Of a stretch of 64,000 bases of DNA, positions 23,251 to 36,900 are shown piece by piece; within the stretch, counting starts at the first letter, position 1, and each line of letters begins with the position of its first letter. The notes beneath the pieces are model-generated. The model ran no database searches, was not told the origin of the DNA, and was given only the letters and a program-made list of their open reading frames with translations. The DNA lies in NCBI GenBank assembly GCA_949825045.1, contig OX463818.1, positions 27,916,906-27,980,905 on the forward strand, given 5' to 3'. The position numbers were made by a program, and so were the translations under genes. Source of the DNA: Argyresthia goedartella (taxonomy: Eukaryota > Arthropoda > Insecta > Lepidoptera > Argyresthiidae).

Positions 23251-24910
23251 TGGAAGTTTTTGAGAACGCTTGGTACAGGTAAGACCCAGGATCTCTTCCC
23301 AGGTAACGTTGATCTCAATGGCCTCAACCAGTTTCTTTACGCCCCACCTGGTATGATGGACCCGACCGTCAAACAAACCACTCTTCAGAGCTTGCGCTCT
23401 AAACCCCTGCCCAACACAACACCATTCAACTTAAGTGGTGTCGGAATCGACGCAGTTAAGAAGGTGGTACTAGCGGTTAACTCGAAGCAGGTGATGACAA
23501 AATTTGCCTTAAGATGTTGTGCACAATCCTGGAAGAACTTCTTCCTGCAATATCAAACATAATTATTTTTTCCCTGCTCAATGGCTCTTTTCCTAACGTT
23601 TGGAAAAAAGCATTAGTGATCCCTTTACCTAAAACTTCGAATCCTATTTCCTATCGCCCTATCTCCATCCTGCCCACCCTCTCCAAAGTCTTCGAGTCCC
23701 TTGTTCACTACCTCACTACAAACAATCTTCTGAACCAATTCCAGCCAGGATTCAGACCGGGCCATAGCACAGTTACTGCTTTATTTAAAGTCGCGGATGA
23801 CATTCAGCTAGCTATGGACAGCAAACAGCTCACCGTATTGGCTCTTGTGGACTTTAGTAGTGCGTTTAACTGCGTTGATTTCGACATCCTCGTTGAACTG
23901 CTTAAGTCTTTGAATGTCTCCTCCTTATCTGCCAGCTGGTTCCACTCCTATCTGAGAGATCGGCAGAAGCGTATCAGGTCGGAGGAGGTATCCACTGAAA
24001 GGTGTAGCCTCTCTTCTGGTGTTCCCCAAGGCGGCATACTATCTCCCCTTCTGTTTTCCATTTTCATTAACTCCATTTCAGACATATTGCCCTCTTCCTA
24101 CTATCTCTATGCCGACGACCTCCAGATTTATCGCCACTTCTCTCCTTGCGATGTTGATTCTGCTGTGGAGGCACTGAACGCCGATCTAGAGGGTAGGTAT
24201 TAGGGTCTGGGCTTCTTCCTTCGGTCATTTGGTTAACCCGACCAAGTCCCAGGCCATGATTATTGGTACCAGATATTTTCTTAAACTGGTGCAGAATCAG
24301 CACATTTCTTCTGTCACTTTCAATGGTACCATTATCATGTATAGCAAGAAAGCTAAAAACCTGGGCATTATCTTCGATAACTATCTGTCCTGGTCACTGC
24401 ATGTCAATGAGGTCAGTCGTCGATACTTTTCTACCTTTCACTCTCTAAAGAGATTTCAGAACTTCCAACCTCCTACAGACCAAATTCACACTTGCCCAGT
24501 CTCTCCTTTTGTACATCTCATTGATTATGCAGATGGCGAACGAAGAACAATTGAACATATTCGAGCGACTTCAAAACCTCGGGATTCGGTTTATCTTCGG
24601 GTTGCGCAAGTATGATCATGTTTCGCTGTATCGCAAGGAGTGAACTGGCTCCCGATACGTCTTCGCCGGGATACTCATATCCTTAATCTCCTGTTCAATA
24701 TTTTACGTAACCCTCGCTGTCCTTCCTTTCTGCGAGAATGTGGTTTAGGTATGTAGTCTAAATACAATTGTACACAATTAGTCTACCCTCGCTCTCTAAG
24801 TCGGTTTGCTGGAAGAGATCTCCTATTTAGAGATAAGTATACGCCGTTGTGCACTGTTTTGTTTTCAATATAATTTTGCTTTAAATTTTGTGTGCAATAA
24901 AGAAATTGTG
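23250..24910 (+). pseudogene. CR1-like LINE ORF2 fragment (reverse transcriptase)
   Basis: Frames at 23260-23562, 23514-24203 and 24229-24615 together give a non-LTR reverse transcriptase: pre-RT VDLNGLNQF and GVGIDAVKKVVLAV, then YRPISILPTLSKVFESL, QFQPGFRPGHSTVTAL, VDFSSAFNCVDFDIL, SGVPQGGILSPLLFSIFIN and the catalytic YLYADDLQIY. At least one frameshift (about 23510) and stops (about 24200) kill it. The 5' half is missing. The 3' end stops about 80 bp before the ETFDH start codon. The 38246-38782 fragment is from the same family. Confidence 0.8.
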
Positions 24911-24988
24911 AAATTATGAGTGAATTATTTATATGTTTTTATTTGTCGGTCGTGTCCGTGTGAAACGGAACGCGCAGTCTTAACAAAG

Positions 24989-27900
24989 ATGGCAGCGGCT
25001 CTTGTTAGTTCGGCTCGTCAGGGTAAATAAATAATTGTTTTTCATGAAATTCAACGCCAACCAGTCACTTTGCCTTGATTTTAGTAAAGTCAAATTATTA
25101 TTAGTTCTCTAGGCATTATTAGTTATTTAACTTTTCCTCAGATAGATGTTGTTTTGATGACGTTGTAAATCAGCTGTTTGCTTTCAGTTTCTGCAATATT
25201 TTCATGGAATAATTTCTGAATTATAGCTAAATATCAATTAAATGTGAGCACAATGCACGGACCCCGTTAGCTAATATTTCTCATTATATTTAAAACACTT
25301 ACGCAACAAAAAAGTACTATGAGTTCAAAGTTCATTCTTCATTTGTTTTGATTTGTTTTGTTTTTAATTTTGAATTACCATGTAATTTTCAGTCGGGAGG
25401 CTTACAACCGCTGCTAGAAGACTTTATTCTGATGTTCAGCCAAAAATAACTACTCACTACACAATACATCCGAGAGAGAAGGATCCAAGATGGAAAGGTA
25501 ACCAAGAAATTATGTGTTTTGCTTGTGTTTGAATATCCGGGACTTAGTACCTACTAACATAATTAAAGTGGTACTGTCCGGTGATGAGCTAGCTAGAAAC
25601 TTGTTACTACTTTTATAGACTGCGCCAAATATCTTTAACCTCTGGAATGTCCCTGTACAGCGAATCTCGAGGACCCTAACGCGTCCAAGGTTCTGGCGAA
25701 AATAAACTTTCAATCGACTTGCGTTAGGAATTTCTTAAGTTTGTTAGGTTATTTTATTAGTTTCCTAACATGTTATGTACCATAATAAAGTTTATGAAAT
25801 TACCTATCTTGTGATGTATAGTACTCACATGTGATAATAAAGTTGATAAGGCTTTTCATCGATTGTTTTCAGAATCCATTATTTGACACTGACACGTCTA
25901 ATTATATTTCGTTCTTACGGGCCAAACACAAAACTTACACTTTTTTCCATTTTTCACATCACCACTATTCATTTCTCCAGCGATAAGATGTATTATTTTA
26001 TTACAAAACACAGTAATTACTTCACAATAAATAAATATTGACAAACATAAAATGTAAGTCTGCGGCCGGCCTGCCCAAAATGGCAACATGGCTTGGTATT
26101 TTATTTATTTTGATCTGATTTGGCTGTCTCAATGTCAGTTCCAATCATATCACACGGTTGCCAACTAAACTACTCATAATCTAAGACTACTTCCGGGAAC
26201 ATTCTGAAACTTGGTGAATATTCATAAAACGTCGAAGCTTGCAATACTTTCTATGCGCTTATGCAGCGCACAGGACGCTAGCCGCCCAAAAAAGTTATGC
26301 GCTTATGTAGCGCATAGGACGTTTGACGGGTTAAGTGTAGTAAAGCGGGTTGAAAAGGCCCCAGGAGCATGAAAATTGGAATAGGGGAAGGGTGGCCTTT
26401 GCCCAGCTGTGGGAAGACCTTGGCTAGTGGTGATAAAAAAAAGGCGGGTTGGGAGAGAGAGCTATGGCTCCGCATATTGTGCTATAATGTGGCTGATCCT
26501 ACAACTCTCCTAATACATTTAGGGGCTCCGGAAAATCCCAAAACCATTCCATTTCCCAAAACACCTGTTCCAAAACACCCATTCTCGTCACTACGGTTTC
26601 CTAAATAATCTGATTCCCGATATATGTGTTTTCCTCAAAAGATATGTTTGGCTTGATATCAAAACATCTATTCCCGTCACTATGTGATATAGGTTGTTTG
26701 GTGCATCATTGGCCAAATTAAAAAGGTAGATAGAAGGGGTCATTTTCTATGGGAAATATTAAAGAACACATCAAAAATACTGGTTAAAAATACCTGGCTT
26801 AAGAAAAACTTGTATCTATTCTCAAGGCATAAAGTTCAATATCAATTATCAAACCCAAATTATTTGACTGAACTTTCAGATATAAATATGGAGCGCGTGG
26901 CCGAGGAGACAGACATTCTCATAATCGGTGGAGGACCGGCCGGCATGTCTGCTGCTATCAGAGCAAGACAGATTGCTGAGGAAAAGGGAGCTGTATGTAT
27001 TTTTTATCTTATAATTTTCTATGAATGATACCAGCGCCCTTGGTGGCCTAGCGCTACTGGTACTTTGGAAGCGCTTGTGCGGCTGGGTGTCCCGTGTCAA
27101 TCTTTCTTATGCCTGTGCCTCTCGGAGGGGACATGTATGGGCTACATTGTTTTTTTTTATACCAGACAAACCACTAACGACATTCAATGTCACCTAACCT
27201 GATGACATCCAAGGAACTTGAGGTTTATGAACATTTAAGTGAATTCTGGGGTACTGATACTGGTACTGCATTCTGGAGAACTGGGGGATTAACGCTCAGG
27301 ATCGAGAAGAGTAGAAAAACGGCTGGGAGGCCTTTGCCTACCATTGCGACGTGATGGCTTCAAATAATAATGTTAAATCTCACAAAACTTTCAGGAAGTA
27401 AGAGTGACTCTGCTAGAGAAAGCGGCCGAGACCGGAGGCCACATATTATCCGGGGCCTGCGTGGACCCCATAGCACTCAACGAACTGATCCCGGACTGGA
27501 AGGACAAGGGATGCCCGATGGACACTCCGGTCACTAAGGACAAGTTTGGTTACCTGACTAATTCTGGGAGAATACCTTTACCGGCATTTAAAGGTGAATT
27601 GCTTAGCTGTTTTATTAAATGGTTGCTGGAGGCCTTTGCCAAAAGGCACACTGACCTTCGAGTAACACTCTTACTTAATTCCAATTTATTTTTATTTTTT
27701 ATGTCTTCCTTTTATACAGCAATCTGTCATCTAGGACATTCAGCTATAGATTTGATGTGTAGACAGGCTTTTAGGTATGGGACCAGTGTACCATCCTTTA
27801 AATTTATTCTTAGATTAGTTTAGCAGATCTTGTGGTGCTCTTCTTTTTAGTCTTTTATCGGTTATCGGTTCCATCATCAGGTTTAGGGCCAGTGAGTTAG

Positions 27901-30900
27901 GATGCCTTTCTAGTCTTGCTTTATATCTCTTGAGGTTGGATACAATCTCCTCCTGTACCATGGGGACTTTCAAATCTCGATGAATGCCTTCATTAGTAAT
28001 GTACCATGGTGCATTTGTGATTAGTCATAGAATTTTTGATTGGAACCTTTGAAGGGTCGCGATATTTGATTTGGCACCCGTTCCCCAAAGTTGTATGCCG
28101 TAGGTCCATATAGATTTTATGATGCATTTGTAGATTAGTAACATGCTCTCCAGTGACATTTGCGACTTTTTGTTTAGGAGCCAGTATAAGTTGTGGAGCT
28201 TCAGGCCTAAGGCTTTACGCTTCGTGAATATGTGCTTTCTCCAGGTTAAGCGTCGTTCTAGAAAGATACCAATATATCTGGTTTCATCTTCTTGAGGTAT
28301 TTGATTCCCATTCATCATAACTGGAGGACATGTGTCTCTTCTGGTGGTGAAGGTAACTTGAACAGATTTGGTTTCATTTGATTTTATTCTCCAGTCCCTA
28401 AGCCAGTCTGTTATGGAATTTTTGCTCGATTGAAGTTTGGCTGAAGCTGCTGTTGGGCTCTGGTCTGAGGCTAGGACTGCCGTGTCGTCAGCAAAGGTTC
28501 CAGTAACAACATTAGTGCTGACTGGTAAGTCTGCGGTCTAAAGGATATATAGTACAGGTCCAAGGACACTTCCCTGTGGCACTCCTGCTTGTATTGGGTG
28601 TAAAGTAGTTGAGACCGCTCCCAGCTTGACAAAGAAGTATCTCTCACTCAGACATGATTTGAGGAATAGGTAGTAATTGATGGGAAGTTACAGTCTGATT
28701 TTGTAGAGTAGTCCTTCGTGCCATACTCGGTCAAATGCCTGAGAGATGTCCAGAAATTTTGCAGAGGCCAAAAAGAAAAATAATAAAAGAGAAAACGAGT
28801 ATCACGATAAAGAGCCTATTGTATTGTCAAGAGTAGGATTGATTTCTTGCTCACTCAAGTCATGGGTTTGATAGGATACTTGACCCTACCCTAAATTGAA
28901 CCCTAAATTGGCTCAAAAAAGTACTGGGTTCGCAATTAGGGCGTAAAGTCCGATAGTGATCAAAACTTTCTTTGCAGGCTTATTACATTAGACCGAAGCA
29001 GGTTCCCTAAAACCTTAATAGGGATTGCCTCTCTTATTGACCGAGCGAGCGAAGCGTCTCCGGATTGGGGCAAAAATGCTTTCTTATGTCCGGATGTTAT
29101 CCTCACGGGCCGCATTTCTCGTTTGATTCTCTTGAAGTTTTGTGAGCAGGTTCGATGATTAAATAGATTTGTTTTGTTTTTGGAAATTTTTCTAAATTAT
29201 GAATTTCAAAAAACCGCCACAGTCCAAATAGCTTGACGGATTTTAACAAATTATTTGTCGTTGGATTTGTAGGGACCGTGAGAGTAAGAGACTATATAAT
29301 TTTAGTGAAAAGTCAATAGTTTCGTTTTAAGACCGCAAAATGTAGTTTACAAAGTTATTGGTGCGGCTACATTCATACTCCATATACGTAACCAGGTGCA
29401 TTCATAAGTTTGTATGTATTATTAAAAGAAAGTGTCACTCGCGTGGTCTACAGCTTACAGAGCCACTAGAGTTACACCTCTGTAATAAGAGTAAGGCAGT
29501 AATGATCCCATATAGGCCAACTTTCATTCAGGGCCCTGATTCACCGTCGTGTATAAGGTTTTAGTAGCCACGCCCACCCTAAATAATAATAATAATACCT
29601 TGGGCACACACACATTGATCTAGCCTCAAACTAGGATTCCCTGTATCTTGGGTACTAGACAACGATGCACACACTTATACAGATAAATATTATACTTAGA
29701 TAGATAAACAACCATGACTAGGGTACAAACATCCGTTCTCATCAAACTAATATTTGCCCCCACCGGGACTCGAACCCGGGACCCTTGGCTTCGTAGGCAG
29801 GGTCACTGCCGACTAGGCCATCCGGCTCGTCACAAATCGCTTGCCCACAATGTTCGGATCGCTGCACTATTACCTAAAACTGAAGTGCGATTAGTATTCA
29901 GTATTCAGTATTTCGTTCGTTTTTGTTGAGGGCTTCTGCTATATAATCAGTCATCTCGAAGATTGCATCCATGGTCGACATATCTTTCTGGAATCCAAAC
30001 TGCTCGTTTGCTAAGATATTTTGTGTACACAGAAAAATGCGTAATTGGTCGGCCATTGTTTTTTCAAAGAGTTTAGACAGCACTGGTAGTAAAGAGATAG
30101 GTCTGTATTTGGAAACATCCAATTTATTATCGCGTTTGTGAATTGGCTTAACATGTGCCCTTTTTAATCTATCTGGAAAAACTCCGTCGCTTAAGGATTT
30201 ATTTATAAGAAATAGGAGGGGGCCCTGAATAGCTTCCGCTATGTGTTTGATTACAATGGACGACATTCCATCATAACCGCATGATTTTTTATTTTTAAGG
30301 TTTCTTATCTTTTTTATTAGTTCTTCACAATTAACTGGTTTAATAAACATTGAGGTTTGATGAAAGTTCGGTAATTTTATGTTTTTTTGTTCTATGTTAC
30401 TACTACTGCATATATTTGTAAAGTGAGTATTGAAGATATCAGAAGCGTGCTGGTTGCTATTTGCCGTATTCGTATTATCTGTCAACCCAGTGTAATCTCT
30501 GACCTCTACATTCTTTTTTCCAGTTACATGTGAATTTATCAAATTCCAAGTGGCTTTCACCTTGTCATTAGAAGATAATATAATTTTTTCGTTGCACATT
30601 TGTTTAGAGCGTTGAATTACCTTCCCTAATATGCTTGAATATTTTTTGTAATGTTTTAGCTTAGAGGGGCTTTTAGTAACTTTAGATTGAATAAATAGTT
30701 CCCTTTTTTTCTCACATGACGTCTTAATGCCCGGTGTAAGCCAGCTTTTATTATTTTTATTTATGTCCCCCCTTACCTTTATTACTGGACAATATGTCTC
30801 AAAAGCCATCATTAGTTTGTCGTGAAAAATATTGAAACTATCATTACAGTCTTTGCCATCGTATACCTCATGCCATGACGATTTAAGTAACTGCTCTGAT

Positions 30901-33900
30901 AGCTTTTGGAGATTTGTTTCCTTTAAGTTTCTTACTATTTTGAAAAAGACTTGGTGGTCTCTTTTGATTAGTACGTTTAAAGATGCATATTGAAGGGAAT
31001 GATCTGATAAGCCTAACTCCATGACGCCTGGTGTATTTAATACTATATTAGAGATAATGTTGTCAAGACAAGTCTGACTATGATAGGTGACACGAGTAGG
31101 TTCTCTTATGAATGGCCTCATATGATAAGACTGTAGTAGACTTACAAATTCCTTTGATTCCGCAGACTCAACGAGTGTATCGATGTTAAAATCACCACAG
31201 ACAATAACTTTGCGTTCTTTATGTTCGAAGATAAAGTTGAGTACATTTTCGAAATACTCAATAAAATGGTCATCTTTAACTGTTTTTGGTCTATACACAC
31301 ATATTACATAAGTACCACTCAAATTAATGCCGCATATTTCAAACAGTTTTGATATAGACATATCTTTTATTTTTGTTATTTCACTATGATGTGTACCCTC
31401 TCTAATGTAAATACAAGATCCGCCTTTACTCTTTCTACCGTTGCGGCAAAAACTGGTAGCTAATTTAAAACCTGGTATATTTATTCTTACTAAATCTTCG
31501 TGAGCTCTATGATGTTCCGTTATACACAAAACCTCTATATTTCTGCCAATCTCCCCATCCAGCCAAATCTCTAGTAGAGATAACTTCTTAACATTTAGAC
31601 TACAAATATTAACATGTGCTATTTTCTTATTAGAGGCATAAGAAGCATGGCCTAGCTCACTGTGACTACCTACAGAAAATCCCGATTGCTTTCAGGAGCA
31701 GTACTGCTTGGAGTTTGATACACATTCGATTGCAATTTTACATTATCTTCTTGCAATTCGCAGACAGAAGTGTCTGAGACTTTTTTATGGGATGTCTCTA
31801 GGTTGTTTATGTATTGCAAATACTTTTGTTTGTACTCAACTCTAAGAATTTCCCTTAGTATATTTCTACCTGCATAGAGTCGAGAGTGCTTTACGTCCTC
31901 GCAAATGTATGTGACATGTGGAAACCGGGAGCATACAAACCTGAACGTACTGCTCACCTTAGCGTCATTCAAGTACTTGCTAGCACCGAATTTACACAAT
32001 AGTACATTGGTATTAGCTAGATGGCTGAGGTTTGAGTACAGCATTGACTGTAGTCTAAGGGGGTCTTTATCGTTGCAACCTGCTACTATTATTACAATAT
32101 CCTTACGTGTAAAGTCATTACAGAGACGATGGCTGGAGTCAAGTACATTATCCAAAGAGGCATCAGGTTTAATAACAGACTCTACATTGTAGCCACTTCC
32201 TAGTAGATTTCGCAGAATTTTATTAATGCCTCTACCACTTTCATCAGACAGCACTAACGCCCTCCGTTGGATAGGAGGAGGAACTACACTCTTACTCTCA
32301 GTAATCAAATAACATTCATCGATAGGGTTTGTAGCGGAGTCTCCGTGCCTCTCAAGTGTAGTAGTATCCGGTCTTAGACGTTGAGATTCTGATGGCTTCG
32401 TCGTCAATGCAGGTTGGGTGTTAGATGCTGTCTGTTCTTGGAAGCTTCTTGCCTCTCCTTGGCTTTCAGCTGTAGAGCTTATTGTATCTCCCAGGTTCTC
32501 GAATGTGAGGGTATCCGTGCTCAGATGCTGGACAACTACATTTGTATCTCCGTGGCTTCCAAGTAAAGGGCTCTTGTACTCAGTTCGATGTTGGAGTTCC
32601 GGTAGCCGCGTCATCAGCGCTCGGCGGATGCTCAAGTTGGCAGACGTGGCGCCCTCTGGCGGCAGCGCTGCCGAGAGACGTGTGGTAGTTTGTGGATGGT
32701 CCCTTTGTATAACGCCCAGCGTACACTGCCTAGGTGAAGTACGCGGAAAGCCGATGCGCATCATATTCGGTCTGAAGTTGCGGTGATATTGTGGTGAGTA
32801 GAACCTGTGCGATGAAGTTGTATGACCTTCGGGGCTAGGGTTTGCAGAATTTAATTTTTTTAATTCTTTGTTTGCCATATCACAGGCATTCCGCAATCGT
32901 TTGTTCTCCTCTGTTAGTTCCTGAATATTACGACAGAGGTCTATTCCATTTTCGTCTGTACGCTGGTCAAAGTATTTCATTACCATTTTTTCTTCTTCTG
33001 TTAAATCAAATATTTTTCTCGGATTCCTGAAAGTTATGTTTTTATCTCTCGTTTGTGGAGTGCTACTGTTTAAGGGGTTCATTAGGAGTTCTGGTTGGTT
33101 TCCGAAGTCTTGACGCTGCTGCTGCACGACCTTATTCGAAGTATGCTGACATTTTAGGCATTTGAATGTTCTACTCAGATTGACAGAGTTCTCCATATAG
33201 TACGCCTTGGTTATGTTAGCGCAATTATGATGGCAGGTGCTACTACAGATTACACATTTCAGTAACTCACTTGGCCATACGGCCCCTGCACATATACTAC
33301 ACTTTCTCATAATTAAAACAGTCGCGCGGCAGCGCCAATCAGTCACACACTCGCACTACCAAGGCGGCAGGCCTGCTGTAAGGGGGCGGTAGCTCCCTCT
33401 GTTGGTCAGTAGTGGCTCGGTATTGATAGTTTATGCGTGGCTCCCTCTATTGCAGAATAGCGAAAAGTATTTTTTAATAGCTGTAGATGGCGCTAGTAGT
33501 AAATGAGGTTAGAAGGACGCTAAGGACAGTGCAATGTCAGCCATATTCAAAAACAAACGAACTCGTATTTACAAATTAGAATATTATCACAATATTATCA
33601 CTATTATGGATTGTCACTATGTTGGAAATGTTGTTAAATTTGATTCTGTAGCACAATTTTATTATTCTATGCACTGACTTCACGAATATATTTGTTTATA
33701 ACAATGTATCTGGAATCAAACTCTTTATTTGTTTTTTGGCGATAATCTGCTGAGTTTGATCGGGTTAACACTTTCACTGATGCACCTTCATGTAAGCTTT
33801 ATAATTAGCGCAGAATATAAGGAAATAAACAGAATTTACTATTTTTAAGGATTAATTTACGAGGAGCTAACTGTTTACATGGCCAGTGGCGCCATCTTCC

Positions 33901-36900
33901 CTCGGTATAACTCCGAGGGAAGATGGCGCGAGTATTGACCAACGACGTGAATGTTGGCAGGTCTCCCCAACTACAACCACGGCAACTACGTGGTGAGACT
34001 TGGACACCTGGTGCGGTGGCTGGGGGAACAGGCGGAGGCGGTCGGTGCTGAGGTAAACAAACACACATACATTTACATACACGCATATACGCTTCTTATG
34101 AGCTGCAACTACAATCATCAGGCGGAGGCGGTCGATAACTGGGTCAACTGTAATATACCTATACGTCTTTACTAATAAAAATAGTTATTCACGGTTTAAC
34201 TTATACAGTGTTGGTCCTTTTCAAACGTCGAGGTAATGTCAATTGTCTAAGCTAGACAAAACACTGCATAAGTAAAACCGTGAATAACTTTGATTTGACT
34301 GCCCAAACTAAATTCAAGTAGTAGTACTAGTCTTCACAAAATAATGAAATAATGTACATTGCCTGTACAGGCAAGAATGCGAGACCTGTGCCTTATCCAA
34401 CTAATATTATAAATGTGAAAGTAGCGATGTTTCAATGTTTGGATGTTTGTGTGTTTGTGCCTCAATCGCGCTCAAACGGCCGAACGGATTTGAATTTAGC
34501 ACAGAGATAGTTTATGATCTAGATTAACATATAGGATACTTTTTATCCGACTGCACTAGAAAGAGGGTAACGTTATCTCGGTAAATGATAATTCCTAGGA
34601 ACACACAGATGCAGTTACTGGCATCAGCTAGTAAATAATATATTTCACATAGCTTCTTTATTGCGACTTTGCGATTGCTTATTGGTCGATTTTCCACTTG
34701 AGTTTGATATCAGAAATAGATAATAAGGCTACTGAGAATTGTGAGTGTATGCGAGCACATGGCTGGCCGATGGGCTACTTGACAAGAGTACACCTACACT
34801 ATACTGTCGAAACTTACTTAGACATGTCTCGCACTTCGTCGAAGTATTATATGAATGGATCACTCACTCAAACGCATTTCTCAGGTCTCGCCTGCACTGA
34901 ATTCTTTCTTTTGCTTTCTGAGGATATGACTCGTAGTATTTGTGTTTTGTGCATGACAGAAGAAACACTTACTGTTGTTTATCATCGCAGGTATGGCCAG
35001 GCTGCGCAGGCGCAGAGCTGCTCTACCGCTCTGACGGCTCTCTGAAGGGCGTGGCTACCGGCGACGTGGGCGTGGCCAAGGACGGCAGCCCGAAGGACCT
35101 GTTTGAACGCGGCATGGAGTTCCACTCCAAGATCACTATATTCAGTGAAGGTAAGTTCATTTCGTAATTATAAGGCCCAAATGCATAACTAAGTTTATGA
35201 ATGTAAATTTAAGTATTAGAGACCATCTTACACAAATCGAAATAGCCCCATACTAAGCTCAACAAGGCTCGTGTTATGGGTACTAGACGACGCTATATAT
35301 AATAGAGATATATACTTATGTAAATAGATAGAAAACATCCAAGACTAAGAAATACATATTCATGCTCATCACAAAAATATTTGCTCTTACCGGGATTCGA
35401 ACCCAGAACCGTCAGCTTTTTAGGTATGGTCATTACCCGCTAAGCTAAACAGGTGGTCTTAAAAGTTCGACGGATAGTATCTCACCTTGGAAGTTCGACG
35501 GATAGTATCTCACCTTGGAAGTTCGACGGATAGTATCTCACCTTGGAAGTTCGACGGATAGTATCTCACCTTGGAAGTTCGACGGATAGTATCTCACCTT
35601 GGAAGTTCGACGGATAGTATCTCACCTTGGAAGTGACAGCGGCAGTAAGACATTTGAGCGGCACTTCATTGAAACCTTTATCACTGAGAGTGCCGGGAGC
35701 CAACAATAGTTTTGGTTTTGAACTTTATAACTAAGCCATAAGGTTGAAACTCGCTTGAGGCTTCACTGACAAAGGCTAGCAGAAGCTGCTTCAGGCGACA
35801 AAATTCAAAGACAGAAGTTACATTGTATGTGATTTTGTCTCAAACAATGCGCTCGAGCAACGCTATGTGTTCACGGACACGAAATCTGACATCTCAAACC
35901 CTTCGCAAACTACGCAAGTATACACATACAAGAGCTTTATTTCTCAACTTTTACAGTGTTACTGGTAAGTCGACCCACATACGTTGGGAGATGCTAGCAT
36001 TAGTTAAAACTAACCATATTGTTGCTATAAAACACGCTAGGTACCCAAAAAATTACCGTTTTCGAGTTAGGGGACTTAACGAATTTTGTAGAAACACGTC
36101 ACTTTTGCTCATATTTCATACCAATTCTCATTTTCTTGGTGATTAAGTCCAGTTTTTGGTGCTTTTAGATAAACATATAATACATTTATTATTTTATCTA
36201 CACACGTATCATAAACCCTCTTTACTGCATATAAAAACCGCACGTTACGATCAGTATAATTTTAAACTACTTGGTAAAAACTCATTTCTTATCTGAAAAA
36301 TTACACATTATGACCATAATGTGTAATTTTTCTATATATTATGACATTCAAATTTCGAACGCCGACGCCCACCCGCGTGCCGTCCCTAGTTTGTCTGTGA
36401 AGTTGGTACTGACATTCAAATTTCGAACGCCGACGCCCGTCTGCGTGAAGTTGGTACTACAGAACAAGCTTAACAATTGCAGAGCCACAATGCCGGTCAA
36501 ATATGAGGTTCCTGAACACATCAAAGAGAGCTTATGATATGCGTGTAGATATCATAAGCTCGCCTTCGGCTCGTTACATAAACCCACTTTCGAGTTTTAA
36601 TGTCCTCCATTATCTATCAGTCTCATAAACTACTATTAAAACAACAAAAAACAAACCACTACAAAAAACCCATTATTCAGGCTTATGAGGAAAACAATCA
36701 ATTACATGTTTACTCAAAACAGAACTCAGAGTGTATTTATATTTATTTATTTATTCCATCTTAGTTTTCAACTTTACAGATAACAATCCAAAGCGTTATA
36801 CCAAGCACACATAAAATGTAAAAAATCATATTAAAAATAAAATTTGCATATCACCTTACATCATGTCAATAAAATAAAAAACATAAATGTATGTTCTCCT

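Noticed and set aside
32418..32786. 122-codon plus-strand ORF
   Set aside because: Antisense shadow of the LINE ORF1.
35463..35633. CRISPR-like array
   Set aside because: Units are directly adjacent with no spacers and the genome is eukaryotic.
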